Shown: positions 22,466-33,942 of the stretch, piece after piece | Numbering within the stretch: position 1 is the first letter of the stretch | Layout: every line of letters begins with the position of its first letter | NCBI GenBank assembly: GCA_015039365.1 | Contig: WION01000012.1 | Location: forward strand, 310,001-374,000 | Reading direction: 5' to 3' | Length of the DNA stretch: 64,000 bases | From: Amanita rubescens | Lineage: Eukaryota; Basidiomycota; Agaricomycetes; Agaricales; Amanitaceae | Position numbers and translations under genes: made by a program | Notes under the pieces: generated by a model | Told to the model about the DNA's origin: nothing | Database searches by the model: none | The model's input: the letters and a program-made list of their open reading frames with translations, nothing else

Positions 22466-24724
22466 ATGCGAAGACGAAACTCAGAGCGTCCGCGACGCAG
22501 GTCCTCCTCGGATCCGCTGTCAGTTGCTCTGCTCCCCCCGCTAAACGAGTCGCACACCGCGCGAGAACTCCGTCTGCGCGCCGAAAGCGAGGCAAGAAAA
22601 GTTAGCAATGAGATCGACGAAATGCTCAGGCAGGAGAAATTGGAAAAGAAAAAAACTAGAGCGGATGTTTATGTGCTGCTCCTTGGCCAGTCTGAATCTG
22701 GCAAGAGCACAACGTTGAAGCGTAAGTGATTATTCGTTCGTAAAGCGCCTGAGGAGCGCGTGTGAGCCTATCTCTCTATCTCTCTACGAGTATGAATGCA
22801 GTGGTCCAAAAAATCCCGCAACCATACCGAGTCAGGTGTCGACGCTGAACTGACTATCGTACGTCATTGTACAGAATTCCAATTACTTCATAGTCCTGCA
22901 ACTTTCCACGCTGAAAGAATGGCATGGCGCTCTGTGATCTACATGAATCTGGTTCGCTCTATCAGAAAGTATGTATTTTTGGTATTGCGATCCATCTATC
23001 ATGACATTCAACGTATAACCAGGATCCTGGAAGTGCTTGCAATGGAAAGCGACGTTTTGTTGGATGAACTTGATGATCTCGAATCAGGGGAGGCCGCATC
23101 AGTTATTATTACCTCAAATGGCCGTCCCCCATCGGAAACAAAAGCACCGAGTTTCGATTCGTATCGACGGCGCCTTGAGCCTTTGGCCGTGCTCGAAGAA
23201 CAACTAATCCAGCTATTTCATTCTAATATTGAGGCGGAGAGCCCTGCAGACCTCCGTGCTTCAATAGAATGTCGTCCTGAGAACACGACCACTGATGGTC
23301 GCTTTCTGCCAAGGATTGTGATACCCGAACACCCATCCAGGGATCGATCGTCTCCACATAGCGATACAGGAGAAAAGGGGAGAGAAGTAACCGTTCACAC
23401 GTCTAGGAATTGGAAGAAGACCTTTTCAATGTCTTTTGTCAACCGCTCGAAAAGTCCGAAAAGCGAGCACTCGGGGGAAATAGAAGGCTGGTGGGAAGAT
23501 CCTGATGATCCCGTGCACGTTATCAACGCATGCGCCCCTATCATGCTTGAGCTATGGTATGATCCTGCCGTTCGGCAACGAATTAAGGAAGAAGGAATAT
23601 TCTTAGAAGATACCAGTGGATTGTAAGCCTTCCATCCTCGGAACCTTAGGGAGGTCTGATACAGTATTCTAGCTTCCTAGACGATATTCCGAGAATCACA
23701 GCCAAGAAGTACATCCCAACTGATGGTAAGTGTTGAGCGTTCATGTGAACTTTATACTTATATTTAAAAATCCCCAGCGGATGTGCTCAAAGCAAGGTTA
23801 AAAACGAGTGGCGTTGTCGAACATACATTCCGCGTCCGAACTCATGGGACCACCGTAATATGGAAATTGTATGACGTTGGGGGGTCCCAGCACCAGCGGC
23901 AAGCGTGGATTCCGTATTTCGAAGATGGTAAGATCATAACTTATTCTCGATACCCACTAACTGCTAAAATAAAAACAGTGGATGCCATTATTTTTCTCGT
24001 ACCCATATCCGCATTTGACCAGGTCCGATCTAACACAGTATCTGTCTTTTATGTCGTTAACTCTTTCTAACAGGTCCTTGAGGAGGTAATTTGAGTATCA
24101 CATCCTTAGAGGAAGTGTCAACTGACCACCATGGTCATAAGGATACCCGGACTAACCGTTTAGATGATTCGCTACAACTATGGAGGGCCGTTGTATCGAA
24201 CAAGCTTCTCACCGGAGTTAATTTTGTGCTATTCCTGAATAAATGTGACCTCCTTCAGGTTAATCTACTCAACTCATGAGTCAGCTTCCATATTTACCTT
24301 TGGATGGCAGGCCAAACTTGCTGCTGGAGTCAAGATCAATCAATACATGCCGTCATATGGGAATAGACCTAATGATTACAACACCGTGTCCAAGTGTACG
24401 TAGCCCCTGGCAAACTCTGTTTTCCTTTTTTTGATCTCGCGCTTCGTAGATTTTCGGAGTAAATTTAGTTCTATACACCAAACTTACTCCCCAAACCGCG
24501 AGCGTAATCTATACGGTACGTATATTGCAGTTTGCATTCCTCCAGAATATTAAACGCTCGCTATACTAGTACACTTTACATCGGTAACTGATACACGGGT
24601 GACAGCTAAAATCATTGCATCCGGTAAGACCTTTGTTCTTTTCTTCGCTGGATACTGAAGATGTCTCCCTGTAGTACAAGACATTATCGTCAGAATTAAT
24701 CTCAGTACTATGAAACTCGTTTGA
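22466..24724 (+). CDS. Atypical heterotrimeric G-protein alpha subunit
   Basis: Exons 22466-22721, 22875-22968, 23023-23622, 23673-23725, 23778-23927, 23979-24022, 24074-24085, 24142-24258, 24311-24395, 24450-24515, 24570-24623, 24675-24724 give 526 aa against about 350 for a normal G-alpha. The P-loop GQSESGKST is at residues 74-82. Switch I keeps the Arg (Arg341 in LKARLKTSG), NKxD is NKCD (436-439), and the TCAT loop reads TSVT. Switch II reads DVGGS, not DVGGQ, so the usual GTPase Gln is Ser371. The N-terminus is Arg/Ser-rich without the MG myristoylation signal. About 140 extra residues lie in the helical domain. Exon 7 is 12 nt. Related atypical G-alphas are expanded in Agaricomycetes; the receptor and pathway are unknown. 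Confidence 0.85.
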
Positions 24725-25125
24725 AAGGCTTTTGACGCTCGCACGATTGAATAAACAGTGCTACATCGCTGTATTTTTATCATCGTTTCGTACTGCAACC
24801 TCCCACACTGACTTAATCCCTTTTTATTGCAATCTCCGATCTGTCAATCATCATCTTCGCTCTGGATCTGTCGACCTGTTAATGCTACACGTATGTTCTA
24901 TTGGCTGACTGCTATACACTGTGTCTTTTTTTCACCCTGGACTTCTCCATGTCTATTCCCCTCGGTTATATCACATAGCATGCACATATTTAATACATAT
25001 ATCCTAAAGTAGAAATTAGCTGTGTGATATATTAGCTGCCAAGCCATGCGATGGTAGTACTTGATTTGATGTGATTATGTAATTGATTCTCCATCTTTTT
25101 TTTTCAGCGCCCTGACGGACTCGGT
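24725..25125. other. Intergenic spacer, G-alpha to RPF2
   Basis: About 400 nt of AT-rich sequence between two co-directional genes. It ends with a pyrimidine tract close to the RPF2 start. No other feature is seen. Confidence 0.4.
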
Positions 25126-26323
25126 ATGTTGCGTACAGTGTAAGTTTTCATTCCATGCTTCACTTGAAACGCTGTTCAGTCAGATCCCAGGAAACCAAAA
25201 AATGCCCAGTCAAAAAGGGCCATGGAAGCTCGTGCACCCAAAGAGGTCGAGGACCCTCGGGTAGCCATCTTTGTGAAGGGGACCCATGTCGGTGAGCTGC
25301 TTAACAACACTATGAAGGAATTGGTCAGTGACCACCCACAGTTCCCTCTTTCTCAACAAACTTACTGAAACCATGCCCATAGATGGCTTTGAAAAGACCG
25401 CACGCAATCTCATTTTCGAAAAAGAATGCAATTCATCCATTCGATCAGGACTCGAGTTCTCTATCGTCCCTTGAATTTTGGGGGGGCAAAAATGATGCCT
25501 CTCTGTTTCTTTTCGGACATTCGACCAAGAAACGGCCTCATGGTTTAACGTTCATTCGATTATATGATGGGAGAGTGCTCGACATGATTGAAGTTGGTGT
25601 AGACAAGTTTATGAGTATAGCGGACTTCCCGGTAAGCTCTAGATGTATTTGCCATGTTTAGCGCAACTAATGCAGTAGCAGGGACCGAAAGCGACACCCG
25701 GCCACAAACCACTGATGCACTTTGCCTCGGACTTGTTCGATTCACATCCTCGATTCATGCAACTCAAATCTATGCTTTTAGATTTTTTCAATGGCGAAGT
25801 CGTTGACTCAATATGTCTCCCCGGTATCGAACATGTTATCAGTGTTTCTCTGGGGCCTACACCTGCTTCGCTGAATACGGCTAGCGACGCTCACAATCAG
25901 CTGGACTCAAAACCGGAAGAGCTTCCTAAAGTTCACATCCGGACATACATGATCTCAACGCTTCGTTCTGGGATTAAGACCCCTCAGGTTGAGCTTACAC
26001 CTATGGGTCCATCCCTTGACCTTTCGTTACGGCGGCATCAGGAAGCAGATACGGAGATGCTCAAACAAGCTATGAAACGGCCAAAACTGAAGAAGCAGGA
26101 TGTGGAGAAAGGACTGGGAAAAAAGAAGAAGAATATGGAGGTGGACGAAATGGGAGATTTGAGGGGTCGTATCCATTTGGGCAAACAGGATCTAAGCAAA
26201 CTTCAAACGAGGAAGATGAAGGGATTGAAGGTCAGTGTGGACGGGCTAGAAGAGGAAGAAGAAGAAGAAGACGAAGAGGACGACGAAGAGGGGCCACCGA
26301 GAAAAAAGAACAAGACACGGTAG
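25126..26323 (+). CDS. RPF2: Ribosome production factor 2 (Brix domain)
   Basis: Exons 25126-25137, 25180-25323, 25383-25631, 25682-26323 give 348 aa (yeast Rpf2 is 344). The Brix-domain pattern is evident: FVKGTHVGELLNNTMKEL, KRPHAISFSKKNAIHPFDQD, LFLFGHSTKKRPHGLTFIRL and LPGIEHVISVSLGP. The lysine-rich C-terminus ends in a long acidic run followed by KKNKTR. Rpf2 acts with Rrs1 to bring 5S RNP into the pre-60S particle in the nucleolus. The first exon codes for only four residues (MLRT), and its donor GTGTAA is weak, so the exact start is the least certain point. Confidence 0.88.
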
Positions 26324-26423
26324 TTTGTTGCTGTACCAGCTACTCGATATTGTGAAATTTTTACTTCGGAATTGTAGCGTAGTGTACACGAAAACCACTT
26401 TTCCAACCCTTACTCATGCACTC

Positions 26424-27209
26424 ATGTTAGCGTTTACTACCACTGTTGCACGTAGCTCTCGCAGCCTAAACCTGTTCCGGAAAACAGGGGTAAGAGCGAT
26501 TTCCCGTTCCGCATGTCTCCAAGGACATGTCCGGGTCGTGTCGGCGCGACGCGATTCCGGTCAACTACCATTTAGGCAAGGTACTGGCAAAATTTCCAGT
26601 GTTGGGCTCGTCACTTATTCCTGACTTTAGCTAGGACAATGTCAAGCACTGTGGTAACAGATCCCAGCCTTACGACTGTCTCGACCAACGGTGAGCCTGA
26701 GTTGCGTTGATTAGCGTTCGCTAACGGTCCCTCCGTTCCTTCCCATACCAATGCGATCATACGCGATCTCCACAAAACCACCTCACTGAATTACGGTTCT
26801 AGCTGCTCCGGCCGCGATTGGACCCTACTCTCAAGCGGTCAAAGCTGGTGACCTACTTTTCGCGTCTGGATGTATCCCACTCGACCCAGCCACGGGACAA
26901 ATCGTAGAGGGTGACATCGAGCCGCAAACTGAGCAGGCACTCAAAAACCTCAAAGCCGTCGTAGAGGCAGGTGGATCGACCCTAGGCAAAGTTGTCAAGA
27001 CTACTGTACGTCTAAGCTCCGAGGTCTTTTGTGACTGAAGACTGAAATGAGCTACATAACAGGTTTTCCTGAAGAATATGAACGACTTCGCCACTGTTAA
27101 CCGTATTTATGCCAACTTCTTCGGCGATCATAAATGTGCAAGATCAGCTGTTGAGGTTGCGAGGCTTCCAAGGGATGTGCTTGTAGAGATCGAGTGCATC
27201 GCAAGGTAG
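26424..27209 (+). CDS. RidA/Mmf1-type reactive imine deaminase
   Basis: Exons 26424-26580, 26631-26690, 26803-27005, 27063-27209 give 188 aa. The first exon encodes an Arg/Ser-rich leader ([20 protein letters not shown]) that looks like a mitochondrial presequence. The core is Rid[21 protein letters not shown], and the signature [19 protein letters not shown] with the imine-binding Arg and the catalytic-loop Glu. The family hydrolyses 2-aminoacrylate and related imines and, in yeast mitochondria, supports branched-chain amino acid metabolism. A second in-frame ATG at 26640 (MSSTVVTDP) would start a cytosolic form of about 130 aa. It is convergent with the proteasome gene, 127 nt apart. Confidence 0.88.
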
Positions 27210-27336
27210 ATTTCGTAATGTTCCACTATGACAGACACTGAGGCTTCCCTAGGTTGTAGACTAGGAAACGTATACTGATGCCGGCAAGAAGTAATAAATT
27301 GAAAGAACGACCCGTTTATTGTACATTTGAAAGACA

Positions 27337-28390
27337 TCACATTTCGTCAATGACGTCCTTCAGTTTGGCTTCATCTAGAATTTCGAAACCTTTCTCCTTC
27401 GTTACCTGAAAACAAACTGTAAGTGTGCACGCAGACATGGACAAAAGTCTCCCACCTGTGCAAGTTGGACATTGTGTTGGTCGAGTTTCTCCTCCATGAC
27501 TTGCTTAAGAACCCGCAGTGTCAATGTTTGCGCTTCTCTTAGCGTCATTTGCTACGAATAGTCATGCTTACGAATGAGCGAGAGATGGGGATCCCTAACC
27601 TTGTACCATTTATCTTGTAGTTCACTCTGTGCAGCCTCCGACCCTGATCCAATGGCTTTGGCCTCGTATCGCATGAATGTACCCGAGGGGTCCGTATGGA
27701 ACCTGATGTGCATAATAAGCACACTTGTGTCAGGTCACAGTCGGCTCGCACTCACAATTGTGGCCCCAGTTCGTCTATGCCTGCAATCAGTAAGGCGACA
27801 CCAAACGGTCGACTCATCATTGCTTCCTCGTCGTGCACGCTTTCACCAAACCGTAAGGCAAGATCGCAAACTGCTTGTGTAGCGCTCTCGACCTTGATCC
27901 GTTCGTCGTACGTGAAGGTATGGTTTTGCGCCGTCACGCGGGCGTGGTCGATCATAGTTCTGGCGTCGGCCACCAGGCCAGACATGGCACATCCAAGGTG
28001 ATTGTCAATTTCCATGATCTTTTCTATTGAGCTTGATTCCAAAAGAGGGGATTGAACACGTTTCTCGACACCGAGGACGACACCTTGGGGTGTGCGGATG
28101 CCCACAGCTGTAGATCCCAGCTATTGAAACGACACAGATAGATTAGAAGAGTTCAAAGCTTCGTCATGTTTGACAAAATACCTTGATGGCTTCAATAGCA
28201 TATTCCACTACAGGACGATGATTATGAGCCACACAAGAATATAGGATAAGGCAGTGAGTTGTGCACCTTGGAATAAACGTCCCTCCGGTGAAAAGGTGTT
28301 GACACCACGATCTAATAAGAATATTACTTGACAATCAGATGTTATGGAGAGCTGTTCTGCCGTACCGTACTCTGAACGCGTCAAGAACAT
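27337..28390 (-). CDS. PUP2: 20S proteasome subunit alpha 5
   Basis: Minus-strand exons 28366-28390, 28267-28311, 28182-28207, 27756-28120, 27600-27702, 27456-27551, 27337-27405 give 242 aa (human PSMA5 is 241). The alpha-subunit N-terminus is spread over three short exons ([39 protein letters not shown]). [36 protein letters not shown] and [20 protein letters not shown] are diagnostic of alpha 5 rather than other alpha subunits. The subunit is a non-catalytic part of the outer ring that gates the core and binds activators. Confidence 0.93.
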
Positions 28391-28640
28391 GGCTGGGGGT
28401 ATTACTAGAGATTGTACACTCGACGCGTACGCCGTGGGAATACGACATTACCTTGAAGATCTAATCTTATCAGGCCGCCAGTTGTGATATGTTAACAGGA
28501 TATATCAGATATGGCGAGCGCGCTACGAAAGTACGTATGTAGAACTGCTAGCGACCCGTGGCATTTGTCTTTGTGTGCAGCTGTGACATTCAACATCGAT
28601 ACCATATCACTTCTTAGATACGAGTCTCCATTCATCCTCC

Positions 28641-29938
28641 ATGGCCAACCAGCAACTGACACCGGACGACCTCAAAAGTATTCTAGCATACTCAATCGAG
28701 GTTGCGCGCAAGGCAGGCGCTTTGATTCTTCAAGGTTCCGATGTTATCACCTCCGCATCTGTACAGTCAGGCGTTGGAGAGAAGAAGAATTCAGTAGACC
28801 TGGTGACAGAGTACGACGTTAAAGTTGAAGAACTAATTAAAAGCGAGTTTAAATCCAAGTACCCAGAGTTTGGATTGTAAGCCTTCCCTCCATAGACCAC
28901 AGAGGTATTCAAACAACGGATTGACAGCATTGGAGAGGAATCATATTCTGCGGGTACACGACCTGCTCTGACAGATGCTCCCACATTCTGTGTAGACCCG
29001 ATAGGTATGTCCACGACTTCACTTTTCCGATACACACCAACTCTTCAATGGACAGATGGAACAACTAACTTTATCCACGGCCTCCCATTTTGCTGCGTAT
29101 CGATTGGTCTCATATACCAGCGTCGACCAGTCTTGGGAGTGGTCTATAATCCGTTCCTTGAACATCTTGTATGTCCTTCTTTCGCCAGGTGTTCAACCCA
29201 TAATAAAACCAACGCTAGTATTTCGGAGTCAAAGGCGGAGGCTCGTACCTGGTGCGCGGCAGTTCCTCCGCCCTGCCTCTGAAACTTCCGCTATCGCTCA
29301 AGCCTCTACCTTCTCTACACGAAGCTTTGATCGGTACGCTCTTCATCACTATAAATGCCATTCATCCTGAATTAGTTCCAGCTGTTGAGTGGGGTTCGGA
29401 CAGGGCCCAAAAAGCCATGTCCGCAAAGGCATCCTCGTTTTCTCGCCTCGCAGGCAATCCAGAACAGGGAGTTGTCGGCGGAAAGATGGCCCATAGCCTT
29501 CGTTCGGTTGGGAGCGCCGCAATCAACTTCTGCCTGGTAGCACAAGGAGCGCTGGACATATATTGGTGCGTAAGGCGGCCCTCTTGATTGCATTGTGTGT
29601 CAATTTATGGGAACAGGGAAATCGGTTGCTGGCCATGGGACGTTTGTGCAGGTATCGTTATCGCCGAGGAGGCAGGGGGTATCGTAACTGGTTCGCGTGA
29701 TGCATTTTTGGAATCGACAAAAAATGGCACGTTTGGAGAGGTTACTGAGGCCATTCTCACTGGGAGGAAATACATTGTGGTAAGGGGCATCGCCGATACA
29801 CCAGTGAGCAAAATTGATATCTCTTCCCTATAATTGTTCTGATGCATCTCAATACAGACCGAAGGCGCCCAGAAAGCGCATGAGAGAATTATCAAAGACT
29901 TTTACGAGACAGTTGAGGAAGTAGAGGCTATGTACTAA
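28641..29938 (+). CDS. Inositol monophosphatase
   Basis: Exons 28641-28876, 28928-29004, 29056-29168, 29219-29333, 29382-29565, 29617-29803, 29858-29938 give 330 aa. All metal-site motifs are present: [10 protein letters not shown] (Glu), [15 protein letters not shown] and [15 protein letters not shown]. The N-terminal [14 protein letters not shown] also fits. The enzyme dephosphorylates inositol phosphates using Mg2+, feeding free inositol to phosphoinositide synthesis. Length is somewhat above the usual 270-300 because of Ser/Leu-rich and C-terminal extensions. It shares an approximately 250-nt divergent promoter region with proteasome alpha 5. Confidence 0.92.
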
Positions 29939-30452
29939 TTAACGTAACAGCCTGATCTAGATGAACGTGATCAAGACGACATATGGCACCTTCCGCTGTT
30001 TAATTTTACCACAGACCGAGAATCAATACTTTTACTCTTGAAAAAGCGTTCGGGACGGTGAATGGTCAAGTTCGTCAAACTTGACGCCTGCGAAAATGAT
30101 CCGTTTTCAGCTATGCCTTTTCAACCATGTCGCGCTAAAAAAAGCTCAACCGTGCACGCGTGCACCATTACACTCTCGCAATAAGCACCAAAGAATGTTC
30201 CTTCCTCCTCCCCATGAAGACAGATGTCCCCGTGCTCGCGTTCAATCCAAGAATAAGCGATAGTTATTTTTGAAATATCTTGCCCGGCCCAGGCGGTCTG
30301 GTGGTCATCTCACCTGATGCATGTTACAGACACCGGAGAATGAGGAATTGGCCATGTGAGGTGGTTTAGTAACTGTTTCAAGGCCGTATTTATGCCAGGA
30401 GAAGGGAAAAGTTATTATCGTTCCCGCTCCAAAATCCCTGCTTCCTGGCGGA
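29939..30452. other. Intergenic spacer, IMPase to sugar transporter
   Basis: About 510 nt with no supported gene, RNA or repeat. Confidence 0.4.
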
Positions 30453-33014
30453 ATGGTAAGAGTAGCTCCAACGAACAGAAAGGCCATTTTATTCGCCACG
30501 TTTATTGCGTTTGGTGTGTCGTTTGGGTTCATCTTTACGTTACATAATAATAACAGCTTTTTCCTGCATACAGGAGGTAAATATTATTGTCAATAAACCC
30601 ATATCTTGTGAGGGTTAAACTACATTACGAAGGCACTGCTAATCGCTTCCAGATCAGTTGTAACTTCGGAGACAAGGTTTTCTATTTGGCTATGACATTG
30701 GTGTAATCTCCGTAAGTTCACAGTTATGCGCTCCATGTTGTATAATTAATGACCTCGGTAGGGATGTTTGATAATGCCCGATTTCATTCGCCGTTTTGGT
30801 CAACCAGATGGAAATGGTGGTTACGTCTTGACTAGCTCTCGCCAATCCATCATCACTTCCTTACTCTCTGCCGGGTGCGTATCACTATAATACATACCAG
30901 GTTAATTTTACAACTGTTTTACCAGGACTTTCGTGTAAGCTGGTCACCTCTCTTACGAGAACATTGTAGTTCACATAATAGCGATAGAGGTGCGCTGGGT
31001 CAGGCTTTCACGTCCGATCGGTTTGGGCGTCGCGGTTCCATCTTCATATGGTCCGCAATATTCACGGTCGGCACCGCAGTTCAGACTGGGACTGCTTATT
31101 CTGTTGCGCAAATCACCCTAGGTCGTTTCATTGCTGGATTAGGTGTAGGAGCGCTGTCAGGTATGTGTTCATTTGAAATGATGGTCATTTGACTGATAAA
31201 CCCTTAGCCATCGTGCCGTTCGTATTGAATGTGAACTTTAAAGAAGCCTATCTCACGTCTTCTAGGCTTTACAATGGCGAAACAGCACCAAAGGCTCTCA
31301 GAGGCTCATTATTGGTTCTCTATCAGCTACAAATCATTATGGGGTTTGTATTTTATTTCCTGAATTTATATTCAAGATGACTCACGTCACGATTCAGCAT
31401 ATTCCTGAGCTATATAATTGACTTGGCGACCCATGCCATTCCAAATTCTGCCTCGTGGAGGGTACCCGTTGGTCTACAAATGGTTTGGGGCCTGATTCTA
31501 TTGTCAGGCATATTCTTCATTCCTGAATCACCGTAAGTTTCTGTAACTGTCGCGAAGTATGTCAATTAATCGATTGAGAGGCTAGTCGACATCTTCTCGG
31601 AATAGATAAGCGCAAGGAAGCAAAGAAAGTCGTCGCAGAACTGAACAGCGTTCCTGAAGACGATGCCCTGGTTGAAGAAATTATTGAGGAGCTGGAGTTT
31701 GGTATTCGCGCAGAGAATGAGGGCGGAAAGGCAACATGGCTGGAGTGCTTCTCCACGAGAAATAAGCTTTGGAAGAGGACGCTTAACGGGAATGATGTTG
31801 CAATTCATTCAGCAACTCAACGGGCAAAATTTCTACTGTAAGTAGGGATATCCTTCCAATTTAGCCCATTTGTGATCGGCTCCTACAGATTACTACGGGG
31901 ATACATTCTTTCAGAGCGCCGGTACTCAGTAAGAAGCATTTCCTTTTTTCTTATTCGAGCACTACACATTGTTAGGCTATCACCCTATGTGATTCAGACC
32001 ATTCTTGGGGCAGTGTCTGTTGTCGGGACCGTTCCTGCTCTTGTAAGCTTGCTCTGGAGGTATGACAACTGGTGACGTTGACATACGCATTTAGGTCATA
32101 ATTGAGACATGGGGGCGCAGACGCGTCAGTATTGATAGTGGCTGGCTGCGAAAACCGTCTAACCTCGTCGTAGTCGCTGTTAACAGGAGCATTGCTGGAA
32201 GCAGCATGTTCACTCATCGTGCGTTCGTTTATACACATTAATTATGTCTATAAGTTGATGTTGCTCATAGGCAGGGCTTGTCAGGGCACTTTACGCTCGC
32301 CCCGAGTGGCACGCCCAAAGATCAGCTGACCCTCCGAAACAAGCGAGGCGGCGATACATTGATCGCATTTGCCGTCTTGCATGTATTTTCATTTTCAATG
32401 TTTTGGGGACCAACGCCGTACGTTTCAATGCGGAAGCCGCTGCATTCACTGACTAGTTGACGCTTAGATGGGTATATCTTGGTGAGGGAAATCATATTCA
32501 TGGTCACCACCAGTTGAATATATATGTGTAGGCGAATCATTTCCCCTTCGTGTCCGCCCGAAGGGTATCGCACTTGGTAGTGCTACTAACTGGTAACAGG
32601 GCTCGACATTTCGACTCTCAGATCTATTAACATTCTAACAGGATCTGGAACTTTTTGTTGTCCTTCTTTGCGCCACGGATAGCTGCAAAGTGAGTTCTCG
32701 TAGCTCATGCTGCGCAAAACTGACATGTACTGAAGCGTACGCAGGATCGGACCACTTATCTTAATGATCTTTTTCGGAATGTTGATGTTTGGCTATGGAT
32801 ATGTTTACCTGTTCGTGCCAGGAGACTAGGGGCCTCAGCTTGGAAGAAGTGAGCCATAATATTCCCTGAAACAATTCACTAATTGCATATCTCCGCCAGG
32901 TTGACGAGATGTACCGATTCCGGAGTGATGCCTTGGAAATCCGCAGGTTGGAAACCTCATCTCAATGATGAATTACGGGCCAAATCGGGAAGGAGAACAC
33001 TCTGCGGAAGATAA
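30453..33014 (+). pseudogene. MFS sugar transporter with three +1 frame breaks
   Basis: Nineteen exon-like segments: 30453-30513, 30677-30711, 30762-30874, 30926-30934, 30988-31160, 31208-31217, 31266-31343, 31398-31532, 31586-31837, 31889-31928, 31976-32042, 32095-32124, 32174-32218, 32275-32417, 32468-32481, 32532-32592, 32642-32689, 32745-32848, 32900-33014. The encoded parts match fungal hexose transporters: GGFLFGYDIGVISG, DRFGRRGS, PESPRHLLG, ETWGRRR, GHFTLAPSGT and LGESFPLRVRPKGIALGSATNWIWNF. Frame is lost by one extra base near 31789 (before MMLQFIQQLNGQ), one near 32823 (giving a TAG after YLFVP) and one near 32911. Removing one base in each affected exon closes all phases. Two exons are 9 and 10 nt. 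Either a recent pseudogene or base-call errors. Confidence 0.8.
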
Positions 33015-33942
33015 GTAGGACTTCCGTGTACTTATATCTACAAATCTATGAGTGGAATTTCGCGGTTCAGTGACGTCACTAAGCACTCAGCAGAGTAGCA
33101 GTTGGCACCAGGCACGCAAAGGTTGATAAAAGACGCAGCCGCATCTTGGCAAGTACGCCGCAAAGCACTGCGGTCAAGAAGTTCTGTCTTCTGACAACAC
33201 GAGACCCGCATGGAAATGGTACCGGTATATCATACCTTCGATTATATGTCGACGTCTGAACACGTCGACATAATCCTCAAATCAGATATTCATTACAGTT
33301 TGGTTGATCAAGACGAAGGAAGGCCTCGTGAATTTGTTCCTAATTCATGAAACGGGAGAGTGAAACAAAATGCAAGCGAAACACACCAGCTGTGTTGAGC
33401 CTGAAGTCGGGACTCCGCGGAAAGATAGCCCCCACAATACGGATCCTACTACTGCACCGGAATAGTACCGTTACTATCACACGACGCATATCCTTGGGAA
33501 CTTGGGCGCTGGTCGTACGAAAATGCTTGCATCGTGTTCGTCGCATGCACACCACGCACTGCGCCGCAGGTTCCCTACGAATGTCGAAGAAAGTTTGAAA
33601 CCGACAGGTTCTATTGACTTTCACTGTTGTCATCTGACGAACCGACGTTCTTCTCCAGATTGATCTTAGATCTGTCTCATCGATGTTATAGATTTCATCT
33701 TAGCCTCTCACCTTGTTGCAGCTTATGCGGCCAATATGGACACAAAAGTTCATTGCGCAGTGAAGCTTGTATACAACTTCCAGTATCAAGACCAACACGT
33801 TGCGTCCCGCAGTCCTCCCACTGCTTCCGGTGCTTAGCCACGGGTTCGGTGAGGCTGGAAAATTGGCCAAACCAGTGCTACTCGGGCGTCAATTTCGGGG
33901 ATATAACCCCAACTGCCGCTTTGCTTCACTGACTGAGATACA
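33015..33942. other. Intergenic spacer with a small hairpin
   Basis: About 930 nt. The antiparallel open frames at 33340-33633 overlap each other and have no motif. The only structured element noticed is the hairpin at 33245-33272. Confidence 0.4.
33245..33272. repeat. 11-bp perfect inverted repeat (hairpin)
   Basis: TATGTCGACGT at 33245-33255 pairs exactly with ACGTCGACATA at 33262-33272 around a six-base loop. It lies 3' of the broken transporter and may be a terminator-like or element-end structure. Confidence 0.6.

Noticed and set aside
22770..22795. CTCTAT-type short tandem repeat as a feature
   Set aside because: It is a minor microsatellite inside the long first intron of the G-alpha gene, with no evident role.
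33340..33633. Overlapping frames of about 80-100 codons on both strands
   Set aside because: Neither has recognisable domains, and they overlap completely.
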